From positions 1 to 8,529 of the forward strand of contig JAFAPL010000810.1 in assembly GCA_019247135.1 (NCBI GenBank): a DNA stretch of 8,529 nt. The letters run 5' to 3'. Both the position numbers and the translations under genes were made by a program. The notes below the pieces were generated by a model that worked only from the letters and a program-made list of their open reading frames with translations, had not been told where the DNA came from and made no database searches. Positions 1 to 5,878 of the stretch are shown in pieces. Within the stretch, counting starts at the first letter, position 1; each line of letters opens with the position of its first letter. The stretch comes from Chloroflexota bacterium (lineage in GTDB: Bacteria; Chloroflexota; UBA6077; CF-72).

Positions 1-147
1 GCGCAACGCGCCACGCTGCAGTACTGGAAGCAACAGATGCCCTGGGCTGACAAGGGCAGCGTCACGGTCGCCAACGGCGGCGACCTGGCCAAGGAGGCGG
101 GTGTGTTCCCGTGGCTGGCAGTTACGCCCGAGAACGCACCGCGCTGA
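1..147 (+). CDS. C-terminal 48 residues of an unidentified protein (5' truncated by window edge)
   Basis: Frame 1 is open from the first base to a TGA at 145-147 and has the strongly G/C-ending codons of the genes downstream. The other two frames either stop early or have poor codon use, so this is very probably the tail of a real gene. The visible peptide includes a YWKQQMPWAD stretch near its start and ends in AVTPENAPR. It has no membrane segment or motif that I recognise, so I assign no function. It overlaps the start of the next glycosyltransferase by 37 nt, which suggests the two are co-transcribed and that this gene also belongs to the surface-glycan cluster (inference from position only). 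Confidence 0.6.
   Translation, partial: AQRATLQYWKQQMPWADKGSVTVANGGDLAKEAGVFPWLAVTPENAPR
91..97 (+). promoter_or_regulatory. Shine-Dalgarno AAGGAGG for the first glycosyltransferase
   Basis: A near-perfect anti-16S match, AAGGAGG, lies inside the preceding coding region and 13 nt before the GTG at 111. No other start codon in that reading frame lies close by, since the codons between are non-start triplets. This site therefore supports GTG 111 despite the slightly long spacing. Confidence 0.5.
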
Positions 148-1067
148 TCGTGACCGTCCTGAACGAGGCGGCCGGCATCGATGCGCTACTCGAGTCAGTG
201 GCTTCGCAAACGCGTCTGCCCGACGAAGTTGTGGTCGTGGACGGCGGCTCGCACGATGGCACGTGGAAACGCCTGGAGTCGTGGTCGATGCGGCTCCCTC
301 TACGACCGCTTCGGTACGAGGGTGTGAACATCGCGCGTGGACGCAATCTGGCCATTGCAGCGACCACTGCGGAGATCGTTGCGGCTACCGATGCGGGCGT
401 CCGGCTCGAACCGGATTGGCTCGCGAATTTGCTCGCACGACTTGGCCCAGAAGTCGACGTCGTGAGCGGGTTCTTCGTGCCTGACGCACAGACGGCGTTC
501 GAACGCGTGATGGCGGCGACCGTTCTGCCAAACCGTGAGGACGTGCGCGCCGAGACGTTCCTGCACTCGAGCCGATCCGTACTCTTTCGACGCAAGGTGT
601 GGGAGAGCATCGGCGGCTATCCCGAATGGCTCGACTATTGTGAGGATCTTGTCTTCGATCTCGCGTTGCGCCGGCACGGTGCCCGCTTTGCGTTCGCGTC
701 AGACGCGACGGTGCACTTCAAACCACGCGGCACGCTTGGGGCTTTCTTCCGACAGTATTTCCTCTACGCGCGGGGCGACGGCAAGGCGGATCTCTGGCGC
801 CGCCGACACGCGATCCGCTACACGACCTACGCTGCCATACCGTTCCTGCTGCGCCGCGGCCCAATCGGCTGGGTGCTGCTGTTCGCCGGTGCGCTCGCGT
901 ACTGCCGCCGGCCGTATCAGCGGCTGATGGCGCACGACCTCAACCCGTTCGAGATGGCGTCTGCGGTTATGCTGGTGCCAGTGATTCGCCTGGTGGGCGA
1001 CCTGGCCAAGATGCTCGGGTACCCGGTGGGTGTCTGGTGGCGATGGACCTGTCGATCGTCATCCTGA
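111..1067 (+). CDS. Family 2 glycosyltransferase with C-terminal membrane-associated segments
   Basis: This 318-residue protein probably transfers a sugar from a nucleotide-sugar donor to a lipid-linked glycan on the cytoplasmic face of the membrane. The GT-A fold begins almost at once (ALIVTVLNEA, residues 11-20). The nucleotide-binding motif VDGGSHDGT is at 43-51. TDAG at 93-96 sits where the metal-binding DxD belongs, and an acidic CEDL at 177-180 matches the usual ED catalytic-base region. Hydrophobic stretches near 241-265 and 283-310 suggest membrane anchoring. The start is GTG at 111, backed by AAGGAGG upstream. The last residues (TCRSSS) are read from bases that overlap the next gene, and the upstream gene overlaps its start by 37 nt. 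The family is clear from the motifs. Donor and acceptor cannot be told from the sequence. Confidence 0.88.
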   Translation: MAGSYARERTALIVTVLNEAAGIDALLESVASQTRLPDEVVVVDGGSHDGTWKRLESWSMRLPLRPLRYEGVNIARGRNLAIAATTAEIVAATDAGVRLEPDWLANLLARLGPEVDVVSGFFVPDAQTAFERVMAATVLPNREDVRAETFLHSSRSVLFRRKVWESIGGYPEWLDYCEDLVFDLALRRHGARFAFASDATVHFKPRGTLGAFFRQYFLYARGDGKADLWRRRHAIRYTTYAAIPFLLRRGPIGWVLLFAGALAYCRRPYQRLMAHDLNPFEMASAVMLVPVIRLVGDLAKMLGYPVGVWWRWTCRSSS

Positions 1068-1945
1068 ACTACAACACACGCGAGCACCTCGCCGAGTGCC
1101 TGCGAGCGATTCAGGCCGAAGGCTCGACGACGCTGAGCGGTGGGTCGATCGAGGCCGAAGTGTTCGTCGTGGACAACGCCTCGAACGACGGCTCGGCGGA
1201 TGCGGTCGCCGAAGAGTTTGCCTGGGTACGGCTGGTCCGCTCGCCGCGGAATGGCGGCTTTGCATACGGCAACAACCTGGCGTTGCGGCAGGCGCGAGGC
1301 GAAAACATCATGTTGTTGAATCCCGATTCGCTGCTGCCGCGTGCCGCCATCGAGGGATTTCTGCAACGGCTCGCGGCGCATCCCGAGGCGGGGATCATCG
1401 GCCCGAAACTGCTACGCCCGGATGGCAGCATGCACCTCGCGTGCCGTCGGTCATTTCCGACCCCGCTCGTGGCCCTGTATCGGCTGTCCGGCCTGGCGCG
1501 GTTGTTTCCGGGGAGCCCACGCTTCGGGCGCTACAACCTAACGTATGTCGACCCCGACGTGCCGCTGGAAGTCGACTCCGTGTGCGGCGCGTGCATGGTC
1601 GTTCGTCGCCGCGTCGTCCAGCGCATCGGACTGTTGGACGAACGTTTCTTCATGTATGGTGAGGATCTGGACTGGTGCCTGCGCACGCGCGCGGCGGGCT
1701 GGACCGTTCGTTACGAGCCGAGCATCGTCGTGCAGCACCAGCACGGTGCGTCGAGCCGCAAGCGTGCGCTGCGGACCACGTTTCACTTCTTCCGGGCGAT
1801 GGACCTCTTCTACCGCAAGCACTACATCCGCCGATATCACCCCGTCGTGACTGGTGCCGTGCGGACCGGCATTTATGGTGCATTGGCCGTGGCGGTCTGT
1901 CGAACGTTGTTGACCAGCCGTGAGCAGCGTCGGGTCGGGCTATGA
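1043..1945 (+). CDS. Family 2 glycosyltransferase, WbbL-like (rhamnosyltransferase type)
   Basis: This 300-residue cytoplasmic or membrane-associated sugar transferase follows the WbbL/RfbF pattern. It opens with DLSIVILNYNT at 2-12 and has VDNASNDGS at 43-51. NPDS at 93-96 replaces the canonical DxD, CGACMVVRR lies at 181-189, and FFMYGEDLDWC at 202-212 carries the conserved E-D pair. Many relatives add rhamnose or a related deoxysugar to O-antigen or cell-wall linkers, but the donor here is unproven. A weakly hydrophobic stretch at about 268-290 may contact the membrane. I chose ATG 1043, where the family normally starts. An in-frame GTG at 1037 preceded by GGTGG is a real alternative and would add two residues. 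The gene overlaps the preceding one by 25 nt and shares ATGA with the next, so coupled translation is likely. Confidence 0.88.
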   Translation: MDLSIVILNYNTREHLAECLRAIQAEGSTTLSGGSIEAEVFVVDNASNDGSADAVAEEFAWVRLVRSPRNGGFAYGNNLALRQARGENIMLLNPDSLLPRAAIEGFLQRLAAHPEAGIIGPKLLRPDGSMHLACRRSFPTPLVALYRLSGLARLFPGSPRFGRYNLTYVDPDVPLEVDSVCGACMVVRRRVVQRIGLLDERFFMYGEDLDWCLRTRAAGWTVRYEPSIVVQHQHGASSRKRALRTTFHFFRAMDLFYRKHYIRRYHPVVTGAVRTGIYGALAVAVCRTLLTSREQRRVGL

Positions 1946-3354
1946 GCATCGTTCGGGGGCTGAGTGGATTGCGCGGCCTGTACGTGCTCGCGCTGTTGTG
2001 CAGCGACTTCGTCATGCTGCGGCTCGCGTTCGTGCTGGCGTTCCGACTGCGACTGCTGGGTGAGCCGGGGCCACAGCCGGGCGATCCGCCGGCGACGTAC
2101 GACGATCTGGCTCTTCTGTGCGTCCTGGTCATCATGCTGCTGTTCGCGGTGCGCCGCCTGTACATCCCGCGGCGCGGCGTCGGCCGGGTCGACCTGCTCT
2201 ACCAGGTCAGCGCCGCGGTCGGCCTGGGTTGGCTGGCCGCGCTGAGTGTGACCTTCTTCGTCTACCGCGCGCTCGATCCACCGCGCCTGATGCTGGTGTA
2301 CTGGGCGCTACTCTCGATCGCGCTCGTCTGGCTATCGCGGGTCATTCTCGACTCACTGCTGCGTGAAGCGCACCGTCGCGGGCGCGATCTCGAACGCATC
2401 CTGATCGTTGGCGATGGCGAGCAGGCACAACTGGTGGATGCCAAGATCCGAGCCGCGCCCGAGCTTGGGTACCGGGTGGTCGGCTTCGTCGGCAGCGGCT
2501 CGAGCAACGGAGCGGCGCGCGTCGACCCTGTGCTGGGTGATCTGGCCCAGATTCCGGAGCTCGTCCGCCGTTACGGGGTTGGCGAAGTGATCATCGCCTG
2601 GCCGACGATCGGCCACCATCAGCTGGTGGATATCGTGACCGGCTGCACTCGCCAGCGCGTGGACATCAAGATCTTCCCCGATATTTTCGAGTTGATGGCC
2701 CGCGAGGTCGAGACGAGTGAGCTGACCGGGCTGCCGCTGATGCGCGTGCGTGACGTGGCGCTGCGCGGCTGGATGCGGTTTCTGAAACGGGCGCTGGACG
2801 TGGCAGTCAGTTGGACGGCACTCGTGCTGCTGTCGCCGTTCCTGCTGCTGATGGCGCTACTCGTGAAGTTGACGTCGCCCGAGGGGCCGGTGCTCCACGT
2901 CCAGGAGCGGGTCGGTCTGGATGGGCGACCGTTTCAGATGCTCAAGTTCCGGTCGATGCGGCCGGATGCGGAAGCAGAGACGGGGCCCGTGTGGGCGGTG
3001 CCAGACGATCCGCGGCGCACACGCGTGGGGGCATTTTTCCGCCGCTTCAGCATCGACGAGTTCCCGCAATTGATCAACGTGCTGCTCGGGGAGATGAGTC
3101 TCGTGGGGCCACGTCCCGAGCGGCCGGAGTTCGTTGCGCAGTTCGCGCGGCTCGTGCCGCGGTACCAGGAACGACACATGGAAAAGGCAGGCCTGACGGG
3201 CTGGGCGCAAGTGAACGGCCTGCGCGGTCAGACGAGCGTCGTCGAGCGCACGGAGTACGACCTGTTCTACGTCGAGACGTGGTCGCTGGCGTTCGACATC
3301 AAGATCCTGCTGAAAACCCTGGCCGCGGTGATCAAGGACCGCAACGCCTACTGA
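1942..3354 (+). CDS. Polyprenyl-phosphate sugar-1-phosphate transferase (WcaJ/WbaP-type exopolysaccharide initiating enzyme)
   Basis: This 470-residue inner-membrane enzyme moves a sugar-1-phosphate from a UDP-sugar to undecaprenyl phosphate, the first committed step of exopolysaccharide or O-antigen repeat-unit assembly. Length and layout match the full-size family. About four hydrophobic segments span 12-35, 55-72, 86-107 and 113-135. They are followed by a Rossmann-like domain with [11 protein letters not shown] at 155-165. A reentrant or membrane helix lies at about 286-309, and the catalytic domain comes last. Its family signatures are present: QERVG 321-325, KFRSMR 335-340, the Asp-Glu dyad D372-E373, SLVGPRPE 386-393 and [10 protein letters not shown] 417-426. 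The start ATG overlaps the previous stop (ATGA). No leucine TTA codon occurs in the gene, in contrast to the Uma2 gene after it. Glucose-1-phosphate or galactose-1-phosphate are the usual substrates, and I cannot choose between them. Confidence 0.93.
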   Translation: MSIVRGLSGLRGLYVLALLCSDFVMLRLAFVLAFRLRLLGEPGPQPGDPPATYDDLALLCVLVIMLLFAVRRLYIPRRGVGRVDLLYQVSAAVGLGWLAALSVTFFVYRALDPPRLMLVYWALLSIALVWLSRVILDSLLREAHRRGRDLERILIVGDGEQAQLVDAKIRAAPELGYRVVGFVGSGSSNGAARVDPVLGDLAQIPELVRRYGVGEVIIAWPTIGHHQLVDIVTGCTRQRVDIKIFPDIFELMAREVETSELTGLPLMRVRDVALRGWMRFLKRALDVAVSWTALVLLSPFLLLMALLVKLTSPEGPVLHVQERVGLDGRPFQMLKFRSMRPDAEAETGPVWAVPDDPRRTRVGAFFRRFSIDEFPQLINVLLGEMSLVGPRPERPEFVAQFARLVPRYQERHMEKAGLTGWAQVNGLRGQTSVVERTEYDLFYVETWSLAFDIKILLKTLAAVIKDRNAY

Positions 3355-3911
3355 TGCTCGAACTGGAGCGGTGGCACTTCACCGTCGATGATTTCCATCG
3401 GATGGTCGAAGCTGGCCTGTTCACGGACGACGATCGCGTCGAGCTCATCAATGGAGAGCTGGTCGCAATGAGCCCAACCGGGTCGCGGCATAGCGGCTGC
3501 GTCACCGCGCTGACCACGCTGTTCGCCCCGCTCCTAGTTCAGCGCGCGGCGCTACTGAGCGTGCAAGGCCCTTTACGCCTCAACGAGCGGAATGAGTTGT
3601 ATCCGGACCTCCTCTTGTTACGACCTCGCGACGACGACTATCGCTTGGCGCTGCCCGGACCGGGAGACGTTTTTCTGCTCATTGAGGTGTCGGAGACAAC
3701 CTTGCGGTTGGACCGCGAGGTCAAAGTGCCGCTGTACGCGGAAGCGGGCGTGCCCGAGGTCTGGGTGGTTGACCTGACGGGCGGGCGCTTGCTCGTGCAC
3801 CGCGATCCCGTGCAAGGCGAGTATTCCGTGCATCCGGTCCGCCGCGGCCAGAGCATCGCTCCGGCGGCGTTCTCGGACCTCCAGCTTTCGATCGACGGGA
3901 TCCTCGGTTAG
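3354..3911 (+). CDS. Uma2-family (DUF820) PD-(D/E)XK nuclease-fold protein
   Basis: This 185-residue protein has the full Uma2 pattern. It starts with a DDFHRM helix, then has RVELINGELVAMSPTG at 28-43. YPDLLLLR at 83-90 carries D85, LIEVSETT at 109-116 carries E111, and K124 lies in REVKVPLY. AGVPEVWVVD closes the core at 131-140. Together these make a complete D-x(n)-E-K nuclease-type site. The family is predicted to be a restriction-endonuclease fold, is highly multiplied in Cyanobacteria and Chloroflexota, and has no settled function. Its ATG shares one base with the previous stop (TGATG), so it probably relies on re-initiation; only a weak AAGGA lies 15 nt upstream. It carries TTA leucine codons at residues 74 and 89, unlike the sugar-transferase gene before it, which is mild evidence of separate ancestry. 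The reading frame stays open far upstream inside the previous gene, but family homology begins at 3354. Confidence 0.9.
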   Translation: MLELERWHFTVDDFHRMVEAGLFTDDDRVELINGELVAMSPTGSRHSGCVTALTTLFAPLLVQRAALLSVQGPLRLNERNELYPDLLLLRPRDDDYRLALPGPGDVFLLIEVSETTLRLDREVKVPLYAEAGVPEVWVVDLTGGRLLVHRDPVQGEYSVHPVRRGQSIAPAAFSDLQLSIDGILG

Positions 3912-4175
3912 ATGGTGGAAGGTGCGGCTGGGCGGTTCATTTATGAGTTCGTGGATCCGCTGCGGGGGGCGGATGGGACGCTGTATGTCGTGCAGGTCTA
4001 CGGGCGGGCGCGGCAGGACGGGATGTGGGAGGGGTGGCTCCAGTTCAGCACGCCCACACAGGTCTTGCGGACCGCGCGGGAGACCACCCAGAGCTCGGCC
4101 GACGACCTGCTGTACTGGGCGACGGGGCTCGAGCCTACGTACCTCGAAGGCGCGTTCCAGCGCGCGCGGCAATAA
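3912..4175 (+). CDS. Conserved-looking small protein of unknown function, 87 residues
   Basis: The ATG follows the Uma2 stop codon with no gap (TAG then ATG), and the frame closes with TAA at 4173-4175. The protein is soluble, with no signal peptide or membrane segment. It reads as a small alpha/beta domain: an N-terminal beta-rich part (GRFIYEFVDP, then LYVVQVYGRAR at 24-34), WEGWLQF at 39-45, then LRTARETTQSS at 52-62 and a helical end, YWATGLEPTYLEGAF at 68-82. The density of aromatic and charged residues suggests a real conserved family rather than a chance frame. I do not recognise a named domain. Its placement implies co-expression with the Uma2 gene, perhaps as partner or regulator, but nothing in the sequence proves that. 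It is the last plus-strand gene of the unit. Confidence 0.7.
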   Translation: MVEGAAGRFIYEFVDPLRGADGTLYVVQVYGRARQDGMWEGWLQFSTPTQVLRTARETTQSSADDLLYWATGLEPTYLEGAFQRARQ

Positions 4176-4250
4176 CCCCGCGCCGCAAGCGTCATCGAAA
4201 CCGCCTCGACGAGTGCATCATCCAAGCTCGCGCACGAGACGCCCAGCCAG
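4176..4250. other. Convergent intergenic gap without a clear terminator
   Basis: This 75-nt gap separates the end of the 87-residue gene from the end of the minus-strand kinase. A 6-bp inverted repeat, GCGCGG at 4164-4169 with CCGCGC at 4178-4183, straddles the plus-strand stop codon around an 8-nt loop, but no T-tract follows. A 4-bp stem (CTCG/CGAG) lies further in. Neither is a convincing intrinsic terminator, so transcripts may overlap or end by Rho. Confidence 0.35.
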
Positions 4251-5222
4251 TTAGCGGCGGACGTCGCCGGACCAGGCGGGCGCCGCCACGTCCTCCCAGC
4301 GAGGCAGACCCTCCTGGTCCGCTGGCACCGTCATGGCGAACGCGCCGCAGCGCGCGGCAAGGGCCATGCTCGCGGCCAGGTCCATACCTTTCAGTTCACC
4401 GGCGAGCAACCCCGCGGCGAACGCGTCACCCGCTCCGACTGGATCGACCACGCGCGGAATCTGCATCGCCTCGACTTCGACGAAACCGTCGGCGTCGACT
4501 GCCACCGCACCGCGCGCGCCCAATTTCACGACGACTCGGCGCGGCCCGAGCGCGCACAGGTCCCGCGCTGCCGCAACCGCGTCCGATTCGCCGGTGAGAA
4601 GCTGTGCCTCGTCCAGACCGGGCAGCACCACGTCGGCGAGACGAGCGAGGTCGCGCAGCACGCCGCGCGCTTCATCAGCGCTCCAGAGTTTAAGCCGAAG
4701 GTTCGGATCGAGCACAACCGTGACGCCCCCGGCACGCGCCATCTCGGCTGCCGCGAAGACTGTCTCCTTGCACGATTGGGAGAGCGCAGGCGTGATACCA
4801 GACAGAACGAGATACTTCGAATCGCGCACGTACGCTTCGTCCAGGTCTGATGGCGTCAGGCGGCTCGCCGCCGACCCGCGACGGTAGTACACAACGTCCA
4901 CTGCACCGAACTCGCGCCGATCACGGAACAGCACGCCCGTGGGCGCCTGTGAGTCAAAGACGAGATGCGAGACGTCCACGCCTTCGCCACGCAGGCGGAA
5001 CGCGACCGCGCGGCCGAACTCGTCATCGCCGACGCGACTGATGAAGCCCGCCGTGCAGCCGAGACGGCACAGACCGACTGCTACATTCGACTCCGCGCCG
5101 GCAACGTGGCGGGAGAACGTGCTCGCCTCCCGCAGCAGCCCGGTCTGCTGCGCCAGGAACAGCACCATCGTCTCACCCAGAGCGACGACGTCGGGCACGG
5201 GCACGGCGGCCAAGACTACCAT
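4251..5222 (-). CDS. kdgK: PfkB-family sugar kinase, probably 2-keto-3-deoxygluconate kinase
   Basis: This 323-residue cytoplasmic ribokinase-fold enzyme likely phosphorylates 2-keto-3-deoxygluconate with ATP, yielding KDPG for uronate or Entner-Doudoroff catabolism. VVALGETMV at 12-20 starts the fold. GAESNVAVGLCRLG at 42-55 is the N-terminal PfkB signature. DPVGAGDAFAAGLL at 260-273 is the second signature and holds the anion hole and catalytic Asp266. SGITPALS at 141-148 and LDPNLRLKLW at 171-180 are the features that favour KDG kinase over fructokinase or ribokinase. An in-frame stop immediately precedes the ATG, so the start cannot lie further upstream. TTG at residue 4 and GTG at residue 7 or 9 remain possible, and no Shine-Dalgarno lies at normal distance from the ATG. 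The gene converges on the glycan unit and diverges from pth; no other KDG-pathway gene is nearby. Kinase family is very secure, substrate less so. Confidence 0.85.
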   Translation of the reverse strand: MVVLAAVPVPDVVALGETMVLFLAQQTGLLREASTFSRHVAGAESNVAVGLCRLGCTAGFISRVGDDEFGRAVAFRLRGEGVDVSHLVFDSQAPTGVLFRDRREFGAVDVVYYRRGSAASRLTPSDLDEAYVRDSKYLVLSGITPALSQSCKETVFAAAEMARAGGVTVVLDPNLRLKLWSADEARGVLRDLARLADVVLPGLDEAQLLTGESDAVAAARDLCALGPRRVVVKLGARGAVAVDADGFVEVEAMQIPRVVDPVGAGDAFAAGLLAGELKGMDLAASMALAARCGAFAMTVPADQEGLPRWEDVAAPAWSGDVRR

Positions 5223-5233
5223 TCAGGCGGCAT
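5216..5233 (-). other. Possible five-codon mini-ORF overlapping the sugar-kinase start
   Basis: On the minus strand ATG CCG CCT GAA TGG TAG (MPPEW) runs from 5233 to 5216 and overlaps the kinase ATG (5222-5220) in another frame. The only strong Shine-Dalgarno near the kinase, GGAGGAG at 5250-5244, is 10 nt from this mini-ORF but 21 nt from the kinase ATG. Translation of the mini-ORF ending just past the kinase start could deliver ribosomes to it by re-initiation. It could also be coincidence, because the Shine-Dalgarno lies within the opposite strand of pth coding sequence. Confidence 0.2.
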
Positions 5234-5870
5234 GCTCGGCCCACTCCTCCAGCGACTGCGACGGCTCTTTGCTCGCAACGCCGCTGACGATCCGCTGGCG
5301 GGGCTTCAAGCGCCCGACCTGCGGCTGATCGTTGGTCTCGGTAATCCCGGGCCTGAATACGCGCAAACGCGGCACAACATCGGTTTTCTCATCGTGGAAG
5401 AGATCGCGCGCCGACGAGGCGTGACCTGGCACGCCGCCACCGACGCTCAGAGCCTGGTCGCCGTGGACGAATCACTGTTGCTCGCCAAGCCTCAGACATA
5501 CATGAATCGGAGTGGGACCGCCGTCCACCACCTGCTGGAACGCCTGGAGCTTCCACGAGATCGCTGTTTGATTGTTTATGACGACATGGATCTGCCATTT
5601 GGCACCTTGCGGCTGCGCCAGCGCGGCAGCCCCGGCACTCACAACGGCATGCGCTCCGTAACGGCAGCGCTCGCCTCGACAGACGTGCCGAGGCTGCGAG
5701 TCGGCATCTCTCAATCATCACAGCCAGGCCAGGCCATCGATCACGTGTTGGGCGAGTTTTCGTCACATGAACAGGAAGAGGTCCATCAGCTCGTCGTCCG
5801 CGCGGCCGACGCGGCGCTCGCGTGGCGAAATGAAGGCGCGGCGGTCGCGATGAACCGTTACAACAACTAG
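5232..5870 (+). CDS. pth: Peptidyl-tRNA hydrolase
   Basis: This 212-residue enzyme cleaves the ester bond of peptidyl-tRNAs that drop off ribosomes, recycling tRNA in the cytoplasm. The bacterial Pth core is complete: [12 protein letters not shown] at 32-43 with N38, TRHNIGF at 46-52 with the catalytic His48, [10 protein letters not shown] at 86-95 with N92, [10 protein letters not shown] at 115-124 with D117, and the [10 protein letters not shown] segment at 131-140 with N138. DHVLGEFS at 170-177 is the usual C-terminal signature. About 28 residues precede the core, including a basic LLQRLRRLF helix, whereas E. coli Pth begins almost directly at the core. No ATG, GTG or TTG lies between 5232 and the core, so this is the only plausible start. 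The frame is open further upstream but there it lies antisense to the kinase gene. AGGCGG sits 1 nt before the ATG, too close to act as a normal ribosome site. mfd follows after 8 nt. Confidence 0.94.
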   Translation: MLGPLLQRLRRLFARNAADDPLAGLQAPDLRLIVGLGNPGPEYAQTRHNIGFLIVEEIARRRGVTWHAATDAQSLVAVDESLLLAKPQTYMNRSGTAVHHLLERLELPRDRCLIVYDDMDLPFGTLRLRQRGSPGTHNGMRSVTAALASTDVPRLRVGISQSSQPGQAIDHVLGEFSSHEQEEVHQLVVRAADAALAWRNEGAAVAMNRYNN

Positions 5871-5878
5871 GCAAGAGC

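Noticed and set aside
2811..3353. Long frame inside the sugar-transferase gene that continues into the Uma2 gene, suggesting a much larger Uma2 protein
   Set aside because: The upstream part is rich in Ala, Arg and Gly, typical of an out-of-frame reading of high-GC coding DNA. Family homology begins exactly at ATG 3354, next to the stop of the sugar transferase.
3618..4172. 184-codon antisense frame across the Uma2 and small genes
   Set aside because: It is a mirror of two well-supported plus-strand genes, and its product is arginine- and proline-rich with no motif.
4164..4183. Inverted repeat around the TAA of the 87-residue gene as an intrinsic terminator
   Set aside because: The stem is only 6 bp with an 8-nt loop and no T-run after it. 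Such GC repeats are expected by chance at this base composition.
4025..4597. 190-codon plus-strand frame spanning the convergent gap and the kinase 3' end
   Set aside because: The product is dominated by Arg, Pro and Ala without motifs, and it overlaps the strongly supported kinase on the other strand.
4965..5231. Upstream extension of pth antisense to the kinase gene (89 extra residues)
   Set aside because: The extra residues have no Pth homology and merely mirror the kinase N-terminus. ATG 5232 already leaves a longer than normal leader.
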